Notes: generated by a model not told the origin, from the sequence alone. Positions 1 through 8,843 are shown, numbered from the stretch's first letter. The stretch is DNA of 64,000 nucleotides from Curtobacterium sp. PhB115 (GCF_003752025.1 NZ_RJKR01000007.1:310001-374000); one strand, 5' to 3'. Program-made: numbers and translations.

Positions 1-434
1 CCCCGCAGCCTCGGCTCACCGACCTCCCCGCGCTCGTGCAGGCCACCCGTGCTGCGGGCATCCCCGTGGACCTCCGGGTCGACGAGCTCCGTGGGGATGA
101 CGACGTCGTCGACCGGCTCGCGCAGCTCACCGCGTACCGGGTCGTGCAGGAGGCGCTCGGCAACGTTGCCCGGCACGCGCCCGGCGCGTCCACCGTCGTG
201 ACGGTCGGGAGGCACGGGTCGGCGCTCCGGGTCGAGGTCGCCAACGACGCGCCACCGTCCGGCACGGTCCCCGCTGCACCACCGGACGACGGCGGCTACG
301 GACTCGCCGGGATGCGCGAGCGGGTCGCCGCCCTCGGCGGCACGATCGAGCACGGCCCCACGGCCGACGGCGGCTTCACGGTCGTGGTGACCCTGCCCGT
401 CCGCGAACCGGCGGCCGACGGGAGGACGCGGTGA
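1..434 (+). CDS. Two-component sensor histidine kinase, C-terminal part (NarL/DesK-type)
   Basis: This is the 3' end of a gene that begins before the window; the reading frame is open from base 3. The visible part is an HATPase_c domain of the HisKA_3 class. An N-box region (YRVVQEALGNVARHAPGA) comes first, followed by the glycine-rich ATP lid region (GGYGLAGMRERVAALGG). Such kinases autophosphorylate on a histidine, which lies outside the window, and pass the phosphate to a LuxR-type regulator. The stop codon overlaps the start of the response regulator by one base (TGATG), so the two are co-translated partners. The signal sensed cannot be inferred because the sensor part is missing. Confidence 0.9.
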   Translation, partial: PQPRLTDLPALVQATRAAGIPVDLRVDELRGDDDVVDRLAQLTAYRVVQEALGNVARHAPGASTVVTVGRHGSALRVEVANDAPPSGTVPAAPPDDGGYGLAGMRERVAALGGTIEHGPTADGGFTVVVTLPVREPAADGRTR

Positions 435-1093
435 TGCGGGTGATGGTGGTCGACGACCAACAGATGTTCCGGGTCGGACTGCGGGCGATCCTCCAGGCCC
501 AGGACGACGTCGAGGTCGTCGGTGAGGCCGCCGACGGCGCCGAGGCCGTCGTCGAGGCGATCCGGCTGCAGCCGGACGTGATCCTGATGGACGTGCGGAT
601 GCCGGAGCTGGACGGCATCGAGGCGACCCGGCGCATCACGGCCGCGCCCGCGGTCCGGCCGGTGCGCGTGGTGATGCTGACGACGTTCGACATCGACGAC
701 TACGTGTTCGACGCGCTCCGGGCCGGTGCGAGCGGCTTCCTGCTGAAGGACGCCAGTGCCGAGGAGCTCGTGGCCGCCGTGCGGACCGTGGCGGGCGGCG
801 AGGCACTGCTCTCCCCGCGCGTGACACGGCACCTGGTCGAGGCGTTCGTCGCCGGACCCGTGGCTGCGGCACCGCGGATGGAGGTGCTCGACGTCCTGAC
901 CGACCGCGAGCGGGACGTGTTCATGCTCGTCGCCCGGGGCCGGTCGAACGGGGAGATCGCGGCGGACCTGTACATCGCGGAGCAGACCGTGAAGACCCAC
1001 GTCGGGAGGATCCTGGCGAAGCTGCAGCTCCGGGACCGCGTGCACGCCGTGGTGCTGGCCTACGAGACGGGGCTCGTCGGCCCGGCCGCGTGA
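434..1093 (+). CDS. NarL/LuxR-family response regulator
   Basis: About 219 aa, the usual length for the family. The N-terminal receiver domain has the acidic pair VVDD near residues 6-7, the phospho-acceptor Asp in ILMDVRMPELDG (about residue 53), the Thr in VVMLTTF and the Lys in FLLKDAS. The C-terminal LuxR helix-turn-helix runs from LTDRERDV to about residue 210, with recognition helix EQTVKTHVGRIL. A GTG at 431 is an alternative start, but ATG at 434 sits 6-7 bases after GGGAGGACG and is preferred. It is translated together with the upstream kinase. Its target genes are unknown. Confidence 0.95.
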   Translation: MRVMVVDDQQMFRVGLRAILQAQDDVEVVGEAADGAEAVVEAIRLQPDVILMDVRMPELDGIEATRRITAAPAVRPVRVVMLTTFDIDDYVFDALRAGASGFLLKDASAEELVAAVRTVAGGEALLSPRVTRHLVEAFVAGPVAAAPRMEVLDVLTDRERDVFMLVARGRSNGEIAADLYIAEQTVKTHVGRILAKLQLRDRVHAVVLAYETGLVGPAA

Positions 1094-1185
1094 CGCGCCG
1101 CGCTCGTGCCCCGTCGCCTCGCCAGCAGCGTGTCGTGGGATCTCGTCAGCGGCGCGGGTCGCGGTGGGCAGGCGGCACCACAGAC

Positions 1186-1227
1186 GGACGGGAGGCCCGG
1201 TGCCAGCTGGCACCGGGCCTGCCGTCC
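1186..1227. terminator. Bidirectional hairpin between convergent genes
   Basis: The stem pairs GGACGG (1186-1191) with CCGTCC (1222-1227) and AGGCCCGGTGCC (1193-1204) with GGCACCGGGCCT (1209-1220), around an AGCT loop and one mismatch. It lies between the response regulator and the convergent dps gene, so it probably ends both transcripts. There is no clear U-tract, as is common in GC-rich actinobacteria. Confidence 0.65.
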
Positions 1228-1242
1228 GGAAGTGGTCGCGAC

Positions 1243-1770
1243 TCAGGCGGCGAGGTGCGCCTGCAGGAACCAGCGGTCCTTGGTGAGGCCGCGCTCGATC
1301 TCGATGGCGACGTCCTGGCTGTTGAGGTCGACCTCGTCGAGACCGTCGACGGCGCGGCGGACCTGCAGCAGCGCGGCGTCGATCTGGGCGATGACCTCGG
1401 TGATCGTGACGTCCGAGTTCTGGAAGCCCTGCGACAGCGGCGGGAGCGAGGTGTTCGCTGCGACGGTCGCGATGCGCGAGTCGACCGGCAGACCGAGGGC
1501 GACGATGCGCTCCGCGGCGGTGTCGGCGTACTCCTGGGCGTGCTCGACGATCTCGTCGAGGAGCTCGTGGACGCCGACGAAGTTGCGACCGCGGACGTGC
1601 CAGTGCGCCTGCTTGCCGTTGACGACGAGTGCCTCGAGGTCGATGACGACCGGGGCGAGGAACTGCGCGACCCCGGCAGCGAGCTCCGGCGTCGTCGAGA
1701 ACGGTGACGTGGTGGTGGTCGTCGTCGTGGTCGTGGTGCTGGCCTGGGTGGTGCTGCTCTGCGTGGTCAT
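1243..1770 (-). CDS. dps: Dps-family ferritin-like DNA-protection protein
   Basis: 175 aa. Dps dodecamers oxidise Fe(II) with peroxide, store iron and often bind DNA. All five Dps ferroxidase ligands keep E. coli spacing: H56 in KQAHWHVRG, H68 and D72 in GVHELLD, and D83 and E87 in YADTAAERI. The chosen ATG has a strong ribosome site (GGAGGAAAC) directly upstream; a longer frame to 1875 has none. The N-terminus is unusual, with a run of ten Thr followed by a Ser/Thr/Pro-rich stretch before the ferritin fold, probably a flexible tail. The upstream gene on the same strand has an iron-regulator box, so iron may also control this gene, but no equally good box is seen here. Confidence 0.93.
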   Translation of the reverse strand: MTTQSSTTQASTTTTTTTTTTSPFSTTPELAAGVAQFLAPVVIDLEALVVNGKQAHWHVRGRNFVGVHELLDEIVEHAQEYADTAAERIVALGLPVDSRIATVAANTSLPPLSQGFQNSDVTITEVIAQIDAALLQVRRAVDGLDEVDLNSQDVAIEIERGLTKDRWFLQAHLAA

Positions 1771-1906
1771 GTCGTTTCCTCCTGCATCGTGGCTACACCG
1801 GATCGCTGAGCCTGTCCTGACCAGCCCGGTGCTTCCGATGGACACAACCATGCCCGCTTCTCTTGCATGCCGCAAGGAAGAGCAGGCTGCCCTTACCCGG
1901 CCGAGA

Positions 1907-2320
1907 TCAGCCGATCAGGGTGTCGAAACCGGCGTCGGCGAGTTCGATCTGCACGACGGAACGCGCACGCTCGACCCAGGGGCTGTCGGTGCAGCCGATC
2001 CAGACGCTGGTGCGCGGCTCGCAGTCGGCGACGCACCACTCGGCAGCCCACCCGGTCACGGCCTGCGCCAGGACCTCACCGTGGTCGGCGAAGACGAGGG
2101 ACGCGACGGCGGACTCGCGCGTGCTCCGGACCAGCCAGGTCACGGTGATCCGCGGCGGTGCCGGAAGGATGCGGACCTGCTCCTGCACGGCGACCTCGAC
2201 GAAGACCTGCCCGTAGGCGTTCTCCGGCAGCTCCTCGAGCAGTCGGTGGATCTCGACGAGGTCCTCCGCGCCACCGGCGATGAGGATGCGTTCGCTGGGC
2301 TGTCGCCGGGTCCGTGCCAT
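1907..2320 (-). CDS. SIP-like (siderophore-interacting C-terminal domain) protein
   Basis: About 137 aa. The sequence resembles the C-terminal NAD(P)H-binding half of siderophore-interacting proteins, which are flavin ferric-siderophore reductases. It starts with RILIAGGAEDLVEIHRLLEE, has repeated beta-strand/loop patterns (VFVEVAVQEQVRIL, VTWLVRST) and ends in a helical segment. The FAD-binding N-terminal half of full SIP proteins (about 270 aa in total) is absent, so this is a stand-alone domain. ATG at 2320 is chosen because it is immediately preceded by an iron-box palindrome. A start at 2338 would lie inside that operator. No Shine-Dalgarno is visible, so a very short leader or leaderless mRNA is possible. 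Confidence 0.75.
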   Translation of the reverse strand: MARTRRQPSERILIAGGAEDLVEIHRLLEELPENAYGQVFVEVAVQEQVRILPAPPRITVTWLVRSTRESAVASLVFADHGEVLAQAVTGWAAEWCVADCEPRTSVWIGCTDSPWVERARSVVQIELADAGFDTLIG

Positions 2321-2328
2321 GTCGCAAC

Positions 2329-2346
2329 GGTAAGGCAAGCCTTACC
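2329..2346 (-). promoter_or_regulatory. IdeR/DtxR-type iron box
   Basis: An 18-bp palindrome, GGTAAGGC-TT-GCCTTACC on the minus strand, has perfect 8-bp arms. It matches the core of the DtxR/IdeR consensus (TTAGGTTAGGCTAACCTAA) at about 14 of 19 aligned positions. It ends only 8 bases before the ATG of the SIP-like gene, so a bound Fe(II)-loaded regulator would block the promoter or start region. This is inferred from sequence alone. Confidence 0.75.
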
Positions 2347-2349
2347 TCA

Positions 2350-3054
2350 TCACAAGGGGAACCGTCCGGTTCCGGCGATCTGCACAGCTGGCACACCGAG
2401 TTCATGCGACAGGAACGTCCACATCCACGTGAGCGCGACCGTGTTCGTCAGGCCAGGGACCCCCTGCGCGATCTGGGTCGCCACCCCGTCGCTGTACGCC
2501 GCGAGCTTGAGCGCGACGGTGTCGGGGTCGATGGACCCCGCGACGGCATCGCGGAAGACGCCGGAGTCTGCTCCGCGTCGGATCACCCGGACGAGACAGG
2601 CCTCCCAGACGCGGATCCGTTCGGCGTACTCGGCCGCGACCTCCGGCCGACGTGCGACGGCCGTCCAGTAGTCGGACCAGATGCTCCAGTGCTGCCGGAC
2701 CTGCTCGGTGTCGCCGAACAGCGGGGCGACGAGCGTCCGGAGCCCCACCAGCACGTCCGGTTCGGCGTCCACCGCCGCGACGATGGCCCCGTAGAACCGC
2801 TCGGTCTCGAGGACGACGACCTCGTTCAGGATCTCCGCGACGCTGCCGAAGTGGTAGGTCACCGTACCGACGGAGACCCCTGCCTCGGCCGCGATGTCCC
2901 GCAGCCCGGTGGCCCCGACGCCGTTCCGGACGATCACGGCACGGGCGGCCTCGACGATCATCGCGCGCCGGACCTCCGGACGCTGCCGGACGCGGGTGGC
3001 CTCCCCCGCCCTCGACCCCGACCCGGAACCGGCGACCGCCCCCACCCCGGTCAC
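2350..3054 (-). CDS. TetR-family transcriptional regulator
   Basis: 234 aa from a GTG that overlaps the stop of the upstream hydrolase gene (GTGA). The TetR helix-turn-helix is at about residues 30-75: MIVEAARAVIVRNGVGATGL, then IAAEAGVSVGTVTYHFGS. The C-terminal ligand domain carries a TetR_C-like pattern (FGDTEQVRQHWSIWSDYWTA). It is the last gene of the oligopeptide transporter operon. A perfect 18-bp palindrome just before the first gene of that operon is a good candidate for its binding site, suggesting substrate-relieved autoregulation. The Gly/Ser/Arg-rich first 25 residues may be linker; a later start cannot be excluded. Confidence 0.88.
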   Translation of the reverse strand: MTGVGAVAGSGSGSRAGEATRVRQRPEVRRAMIVEAARAVIVRNGVGATGLRDIAAEAGVSVGTVTYHFGSVAEILNEVVVLETERFYGAIVAAVDAEPDVLVGLRTLVAPLFGDTEQVRQHWSIWSDYWTAVARRPEVAAEYAERIRVWEACLVRVIRRGADSGVFRDAVAGSIDPDTVALKLAAYSDGVATQIAQGVPGLTNTVALTWMWTFLSHELGVPAVQIAGTGRFPL

Positions 3055-5108
3055 GCCGAGGTCCGTGGGACGTCGTCGACGAACGTGTGCTCGGCGACGA
3101 GGACCTCGGGGACCTCCGGCCCGCCGTCCCGCGCCCATGCTCGCACCGAGTTCACGACGTGGAAGGCCTCGGCGTCGGCGGACACCTCGGACGACGTCTC
3201 GAGCCGCGCCGCCCAGTCCGGCTTCGCCAGCCCGATCGCCCAGCGGGACGACGCGGTCGCGGACTCCGGGTCGTCGGAGGCGATCCGGTAGGTCTCCCGC
3301 GCGTCCTCGCTGAACACGAGTCCGTCCGGGTAGACGCGCCCGCCGCCGTAGCCGGGGTCGACGTCGAGCGTCCACTCCCCCGTCTCGACGTCGTGCGTGA
3401 CGGTGCGCTGCGGCAGGACCTCGGTCGGGGCGACGCGTTCGATGGCGAGGGGCGCCGACCGTTCCGGCGCGTCGAACCGCACCCCGTCGTCGGACTCCCG
3501 GGTCCAGACCGGCAGGGTGACGCTCGACGCGGTGGGGTCGACGGTGACCGTGGCTTCGACACCGTGCGGCCAGACCCACGGCCAGTACGACGACGACACG
3601 GCGATCCGGAGGCGGTGGCCCGCGGCGAACCGGTGCCCGGTCGAGACCAGCTGCACCGGCAACGCGACCGGCACGCCGGGTTCCAGGGGCTCGTTCCGGT
3701 CCATCCCGTTCCGCTTCGCGGCGTTGAGCACGCCGCGGGTGATGAGCGTCGACGAGCCGTCGGGCGCCACGTCGCAGAGTCGCACGGTCAGGGTCGCCCG
3801 GGCCTGGTCGCTGGTGACCGCGAGGTCGACGAGCACGTTGCCGAGCAGGTCGAACGACTTGCCCACCGGCAGGTCGAAGCAGACCGAGCGGCCGTCCTCG
3901 GCACGCTGGTCCGGTGGCAGGTCGGTGGCGTTGCCGAACGGGAAGAACCGGCCGGCATCGGCTCCGGTGTGCTGCGGCGACCGCACGATCACCGGTCCGA
4001 GGTCACCGCCACGCAGGGCGGCCAGCGGCAGGACCCGCTGGTGCGTCGCGGAGGACGGCCACGCCTCGGCGCCGACCCACCGTCCGCGGCGCGACTCGTA
4101 GTACGGCGCCGGCGCTTCGCCCTCGTTGATCCAGGCCCGGAGCGCCGGTTCCTCCTCGACCCCGTTCTCGGTGCCGCGGAGCCACCGGTCCCACCAGCGG
4201 AGCGTCTCCTGCAGGAACCCGATCGACGGTCCCGGTGCCAGACCTCGGTCCGGGTACTGGTGCGACCACGGACCGACGATGCCCTTCACCGGCGACTGCA
4301 CGGTGGACACCAGCCGGAGCACCGCGTCGCGGTACGGGTCCGCCCAGCCGCCGACGGCGAGGACCGCGGCGCTGATGTCGCCGACGTCCTCGGCCGCGCT
4401 GCCGTGCCGCCAGTAGTCGTCGCGCTCCTGGTGCGAGAGCCACACCGGGGTCATCGGCCGGTTGCGCTCGAGCCGGTCCGCCCACTGCGACACCCACGAC
4501 GAGCCGACGACCTCGGGCCGCGGCGGGCGCGAGTTGAACGCGAACATCGTCGCGCCCCACGCCGCCATGTCGATGCCGAGCACCGCGCCGCCGACGTAGT
4601 GGACGTCGTTGTCGTACCGGTCGTCCGTCGAGCACACGGTGACGATCGCCTTGAGTGCGGCCGGTGCACGGGCAGCCAGCTGGAGGGCGTTGAAGCCGCC
4701 CCAGGAGATGCCGAACATGCCGACGGAACCGGTCGACCACTCCTGCTCGGCGAGCCAGGCGATGACGGCCTCGCCGTCGCGGAGCTCCTGTTCGCTGTAC
4801 TCGTCGTCGAAGAACCCGTCCGAGGACCCACTGCCGCGGATGTCCACCCGGACGGAGGCGTACCCGTGCTGCGCGTACCAGGGGTGCCGCTCGGAGTCCC
4901 GCGGCGCGGTCCAGTCGTCGAGCCGGTACGGCAGGTACTCGAGCAGCACCGGCACCGGGCCGTCGGGCGACACCGGTGCCCAGATCCGGGTGTGCAGGCG
5001 CACCCCGTCGGGCATCGGGATCCACTCGTCACGGACGATCACACCGTCCGGCAGCGAGACCGGATCGCCGATGGCGGTGAAGGTGGCGGGAGTGGTCCCG
5101 TCGGTCAT
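3051..5108 (-). CDS. CocE/NonD-family X-Pro dipeptidyl-peptidase-type hydrolase
   Basis: 685 aa alpha/beta hydrolase of the S15 family. The N-terminal fold has the oxyanion-region motif LLEYLPYR, the strand VDIRGSGSSDG, and the nucleophile elbow GISWGG with Ser135. Asp257 (AVGGWADPYRD) and His283 (GPWSHQYPD) complete the triad. The C-terminal third is the beta-rich jelly-roll domain of the family (from about residue 400, with HRFAAGHRLRIAVSSSYWP). Family members cleave Xaa-Pro dipeptides or hydrolyse esters and beta-lactams. There is no signal peptide, so it is cytosolic. Its place behind a peptide/nickel-type importer suggests it processes what the transporter brings in. It starts in an ATGA overlap with the ATPase gene. 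Confidence 0.92.
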   Translation of the reverse strand: MTDGTTPATFTAIGDPVSLPDGVIVRDEWIPMPDGVRLHTRIWAPVSPDGPVPVLLEYLPYRLDDWTAPRDSERHPWYAQHGYASVRVDIRGSGSSDGFFDDEYSEQELRDGEAVIAWLAEQEWSTGSVGMFGISWGGFNALQLAARAPAALKAIVTVCSTDDRYDNDVHYVGGAVLGIDMAAWGATMFAFNSRPPRPEVVGSSWVSQWADRLERNRPMTPVWLSHQERDDYWRHGSAAEDVGDISAAVLAVGGWADPYRDAVLRLVSTVQSPVKGIVGPWSHQYPDRGLAPGPSIGFLQETLRWWDRWLRGTENGVEEEPALRAWINEGEAPAPYYESRRGRWVGAEAWPSSATHQRVLPLAALRGGDLGPVIVRSPQHTGADAGRFFPFGNATDLPPDQRAEDGRSVCFDLPVGKSFDLLGNVLVDLAVTSDQARATLTVRLCDVAPDGSSTLITRGVLNAAKRNGMDRNEPLEPGVPVALPVQLVSTGHRFAAGHRLRIAVSSSYWPWVWPHGVEATVTVDPTASSVTLPVWTRESDDGVRFDAPERSAPLAIERVAPTEVLPQRTVTHDVETGEWTLDVDPGYGGGRVYPDGLVFSEDARETYRIASDDPESATASSRWAIGLAKPDWAARLETSSEVSADAEAFHVVNSVRAWARDGGPEVPEVLVAEHTFVDDVPRTSA

Positions 5109-6913
5109 GCGTCCTCCCAGTTGCGGATGCGGTGTCCGTCGCCGTGGTCCGTCCAGCCGTCGGCGTGCCGCCAGCGCGGCACCCCGTCCCCGACGTCCGG
5201 CAACGTCGTGTTCCCCGGTTCGAGGGTCGCGGCGAGGAGCGTCGACGTGTACGGGTGGTTCGGGCCGGTGAAGACCCGTTCGGTCGGCCCGATCTCGACG
5301 ATCCGGCCGCCGGTCATCACGGCGACCCGGTCGGCCACGCCACGCACGACGGCCAGGTCGTGGCTGATGAACAGGCAGCTCAGCCCGCGCTCGCGCTGGA
5401 GCTCTGCTAGCAGGTCGAGGATCCCCGCCTGCACCTGCACGTCGAGCGCGGTCGTGATCTCGTCGGCGATCACCAGCGAGGGGCCGGCAGCCAGCGCCCG
5501 GGCGATCCCGACGCGCTGCCGCTGTCCGCCGGAGAGCTGGGCCGGCAACCGGTCCGCGAACTCCGGCCCGAGACCCACCTGGGTGAGCAGCTCGCCGACG
5601 CGCTGCCGCGAGGACGCACCCGTGAACAGCTTGAGCGGTCGACCGATGGCGGCCCCGACGGTGCGCCGTGGGTTCAGCGAGGTGTCGGCGTTCTGGAACA
5701 CGAGCTGCACGGCCCGCCGCAGCGGAGCGGACCGAACGGCGATCGGCTCGCGCAGGTCGCCGCTCGTCGTGCCGTCGTCGTAGGTGAACGTGCCCGACTC
5801 CGCCGGCACGAGGCCGGCCAGCGCCGTCGCGAGCGTCGACTTGCCACTGCCGGACTCGCCGACGACGGCGAGCGTCTCGCGCTCGGCGATCGTGAACGAG
5901 ACCCCGTCGACGGCGGCCGGCAGGCCGCGGCCGTAGCGGATCACCAGGTCGTCAGCGGTCACCACCGAGCGGACGGGAGGCCCGTCACCGGACGCTCCGG
6001 AGGCGGCCGTCTCGGAGACGGTGGCGTCCAGGGCCACGCGATCCGTTCCTCCCGCCCGTCGCCCGTCCGGCACCGCGGCCAGCAGGGCGCGCGTGTACTC
6101 GTGCTGCGGAGCGGCGAAGAGCGCCGCCGTGGCGGCGTGCTCGACGATCTCACCGTCGCGCATGACGGCGATCTCGTCCGCCATCGCGGACACGACCCCG
6201 AGGTCGTGGCTGACGAGCAGGACGGCCATGCCGAGCTGCCGACCGAGGTCGGCGATCAGGTCGAGGACCGCGGCCTGGGTGACGACGTCGAGCGCGGTGG
6301 TCGGCTCGTCGAGGACCAGCACGCGGGGGCGCGCGGCGACCGCCATCGCGATCGCGATGCGCTGCTGCTGGCCGCCGGAGAGCTGGTGCGGGTACCGGCG
6401 GACGATCGACTCCGGGTCCGGCAGCCGGACCAACCGGACGAGCTCGCTGACGCGCTCCGGGCTGTCGGGCTCGCCGTGGGCGCGGAGGGCCTCGCGGATC
6501 TGCTCGCCGACCCGCATCGACGGGGTGAGGGCCTGCCCGGCGTTCTGCGCGACGACGGACGCGGTGCCGCCGCGGAGGGCACGGCGGCCGGACGGGGACA
6601 GCGCGAAGACGTCGTCGCCGCCGACGCGGACCGAGCCGTCGACGATCGTCGAGCCCGCCCGGAGGTGCGCGAGCAGGGTCCGGGCGACGGTGGACTTGCC
6701 GCTGCCGGACTCGCCGACCAGGCCGAGGGTGCGGCCGGCGGGGATCGCGAAGGAGACGCCTCGGACGACCGGGACCAGGCGCTTGCCGGCGGCGTACGAG
6801 ATCGCGAGGTCGTCGACGCGGACGATGGGGTCCGTCGCGGTCGCCGTCGTGGGCGACGTGGTGTCGGTGCGGGCCGTGCGGCCGGTGGCGGTCGTGTGGT
6901 CGGTGCGGGTCAT
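5105..6913 (-). CDS. Oligopeptide ABC transporter, fused double ATP-binding protein (DppD-DppF type)
   Basis: 602 aa with two complete ABC ATPase domains in one chain. The first has Walker A GESGSGKST, signature LSGGQQQRIAIAMA and Walker B VLVLDEPTTALD. The second, starting around residue 320, has GESGSGKST, LSGGQRQRVGIARAL and VIADEITTALD. In this family the two ATPases are usually separate subunits (DppD and DppF); fused forms are common in actinobacteria and alpha-proteobacteria. It powers import through the two permeases encoded directly upstream. ATG at 6913 overlaps the preceding permease stop (ATGA), and the first 40 residues are a low-complexity Thr/Ala leader. Confidence 0.95.
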   Translation of the reverse strand: MTRTDHTTATGRTARTDTTSPTTATATDPIVRVDDLAISYAAGKRLVPVVRGVSFAIPAGRTLGLVGESGSGKSTVARTLLAHLRAGSTIVDGSVRVGGDDVFALSPSGRRALRGGTASVVAQNAGQALTPSMRVGEQIREALRAHGEPDSPERVSELVRLVRLPDPESIVRRYPHQLSGGQQQRIAIAMAVAARPRVLVLDEPTTALDVVTQAAVLDLIADLGRQLGMAVLLVSHDLGVVSAMADEIAVMRDGEIVEHAATAALFAAPQHEYTRALLAAVPDGRRAGGTDRVALDATVSETAASGASGDGPPVRSVVTADDLVIRYGRGLPAAVDGVSFTIAERETLAVVGESGSGKSTLATALAGLVPAESGTFTYDDGTTSGDLREPIAVRSAPLRRAVQLVFQNADTSLNPRRTVGAAIGRPLKLFTGASSRQRVGELLTQVGLGPEFADRLPAQLSGGQRQRVGIARALAAGPSLVIADEITTALDVQVQAGILDLLAELQRERGLSCLFISHDLAVVRGVADRVAVMTGGRIVEIGPTERVFTGPNHPYTSTLLAATLEPGNTTLPDVGDGVPRWRHADGWTDHGDGHRIRNWEDA

Positions 6914-7797
6914 GCGCTCACTCCCTTCGTGGCGCGGTCGACGCCGAGCGACTTGCTCAGTCCGTCCGCGGCGAGGTTGAGGCCGATGACGAGGGTCGCC
7001 AGGGCGACGATCGGCGCGAGGGTGCCGAGCGGGACGACGGTGAGCGCGGTGCGGTTCTCCTGCACCATCAGGCCCCAGTCCGGCGTGGGTGGGTTCGCGC
7101 CGAAGCCCAGGAAGGACAGCGAGGCGACGAGGAGCACGATCCACGAGGCGCGCATCGCGTACTCGACCAGCACGACGTCGAGCACGTTCGGCAGGATCTC
7201 GCGGACCACGATCGACAGCGCTCGCTCACCGCGGGCCCGTGCGGCGGTGACGTAGTCCTGCGTGATCACGGTCCGGGCGGCACCGCGGACGACCCGGGTC
7301 ACCGCCGGCGCGTACACGACGGTGACGGCCAGCACGATGACCCAGAGCCCGGCGTCGAACACCGTCACGACGACCAGGAGCGCGAGGATCGACGGCACGC
7401 TGAGCAGCGCGTCGACGACCCGCATCACGGCCTCGTCGAACCAGTTGTCGGCGTACGCGGTGATGCAGCCGAGAACGGTCCCGACGGCGACGGCGATCGT
7501 CGTCGCGAGGAAGGTCACGAGCAGTGCGTACCGGCCGCCGTTGAGCGTGCGGGAGAGCACGTCGCGGCCGTACTGGTCGGTACCGAGCCAGTGCGTCCAC
7601 GTCGGACCGGTGAGGACGTCCCCGGCGTTGGTGGCCACGGGGTCGTGCCCGGCGATGACCGGGGCGAGGACGGCGAGCACGACGTGCAGCGCGATGAGCC
7701 CGAGGCCGATGCTCAGCGCGGTCGAGCCGCGCAGCGGGGCGAGCGCGCCGGTGAGCACGTCGCGTCCGGCGCGGCGGCGGGGTGCGATGGCGGTCAT
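6910..7797 (-). CDS. Oligopeptide ABC transporter permease (DppC type)
   Basis: 295 aa membrane protein with a hydrophobic first helix (LSIGLGLIALHVVLAVLAPV) and the DppC signature GTDQYGRDVLSRTLNG. The BPD_transp_1 core contains the EAA-type cytoplasmic loop YVTAARARGERALSIVVREI. The C-terminal segment GFGANPPTPDWGLMVQE is typical of peptide/nickel permeases of this type. It pairs with the DppB-type permease encoded upstream, with which it shares an ATGA overlap. Confidence 0.95.
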   Translation of the reverse strand: MTAIAPRRRAGRDVLTGALAPLRGSTALSIGLGLIALHVVLAVLAPVIAGHDPVATNAGDVLTGPTWTHWLGTDQYGRDVLSRTLNGGRYALLVTFLATTIAVAVGTVLGCITAYADNWFDEAVMRVVDALLSVPSILALLVVVTVFDAGLWVIVLAVTVVYAPAVTRVVRGAARTVITQDYVTAARARGERALSIVVREILPNVLDVVLVEYAMRASWIVLLVASLSFLGFGANPPTPDWGLMVQENRTALTVVPLGTLAPIVALATLVIGLNLAADGLSKSLGVDRATKGVSA

Positions 7798-8843
7798 GCT
7801 GCGGCCTTCCTGGTGCTGCGCGTCCCGCGGGTGCGCGTGCGGGGTCGCCGCTGTCGGGTGCGCAGCTTCGGGTCGAGAGCGAGTGCGACGAGGTCCGCGG
7901 CGAGGTTGCAGACCACGTAGACGACGGCGCTGAGGAGCGCGATCGCCTCGATGGTGGGCAGGTCGCGGTTGAACACGGACTCGAGCATCAGCTTGCCCAT
8001 CCCCGGGTAGTTGAAGACGTTCTCGACGACGACCACGCCACCGAGCAGCCAGGCGACGTTGAGCGCCACGACGTTGAGCGTCGGCAGCAGGGCGCTCGGC
8101 ACCGCGTGCTTCCAGACCACGCGGCGCATCGTCAGGCCCTTGAGCTCCGCCGTGGTGACGAACTCGGACGCCATCACGTCGATGGTGGACGACCGTGCGG
8201 TGCGCACGATGTACGCGGCCATCGCCAGGGTCAGCACGATGATCGGCAGCCAGATCGTCGGCAGCAGCTCGGCCACGGTGGCGTCGCTCCCCCGCAGGAC
8301 CACGGCGGGGAAGACCGGCAGGCCGATCGCGAAGAGCAGGACGAGCACGGTGGCGACCATGAACTCGGGCACGCTCATCACGACGAGGCTGACGATGGAG
8401 ATGACCCGGTCGGTGGGGCGGCCGCGGCGGACACCCGCGATGACCCCGAGGGTCAGCGACACCGTGACGCCGACGAGCATGGCCGGGATCGCGATGAGCA
8501 TGCTGTTCCGGAACGCCGTGAACAGCGTCGGGGCGACGGGCTCGCCGCTGACGAGCGAGGTCCCGAAGTCGCCGTGTGCCGCGCCGCCGAGCCACTGCAG
8601 GTAGCGCAGCCAGACGTTCTGGTCGAGGCCGAGCGACTCGCGCAGTTGCTTGACGGCGTCGGGGGTGGCGTTCTGCCCGAGCAGCTGCTGCGCGACGTCG
8701 CCCGGCAGGGCCTGCACCGCGAGGAACACGAAGAGCGAGGCCAGGACGACGGTGAGGACGGCGATGCCGATCCGGCGGAGGACCGGGACGAGGACGTCCG
8801 AGGGCCTGTTCGTGGTCGCCCTGGGCTTGTTGGTGGTCGTCAT
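7794..8843 (-). CDS. Oligopeptide ABC transporter permease (DppB type)
   Basis: 349 aa. It starts with a cytoplasmic Thr/Arg-rich leader, then helix IGIAVLTVVLASLFVFLAVQ and the DppB hallmark loop around LPGDVAQQLLGQNATPDAV ... LRESLGLDQ. The permease core shows six probable helices and the EAA loop EFVTTAELKGLTMRRVVWKH. The C-terminus ends in an Arg/Thr-rich tail that is longer than usual. The gene overlaps both neighbours by four bases, so the whole operon is translationally coupled. Confidence 0.95.
   Translation of the reverse strand: MTTTNKPRATTNRPSDVLVPVLRRIGIAVLTVVLASLFVFLAVQALPGDVAQQLLGQNATPDAVKQLRESLGLDQNVWLRYLQWLGGAAHGDFGTSLVSGEPVAPTLFTAFRNSMLIAIPAMLVGVTVSLTLGVIAGVRRGRPTDRVISIVSLVVMSVPEFMVATVLVLLFAIGLPVFPAVVLRGSDATVAELLPTIWLPIIVLTLAMAAYIVRTARSSTIDVMASEFVTTAELKGLTMRRVVWKHAVPSALLPTLNVVALNVAWLLGGVVVVENVFNYPGMGKLMLESVFNRDLPTIEAIALLSAVVYVVCNLAADLVALALDPKLRTRQRRPRTRTRGTRSTRKAAA

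Noticed and set aside
2652-5783. A 1043-codon open frame on the plus strand opposite the hydrolase and ATPase genes
   Set aside because: Arg/Pro-rich composition typical of a GC-rich antisense frame, with no domain, while the minus strand carries two clear families.
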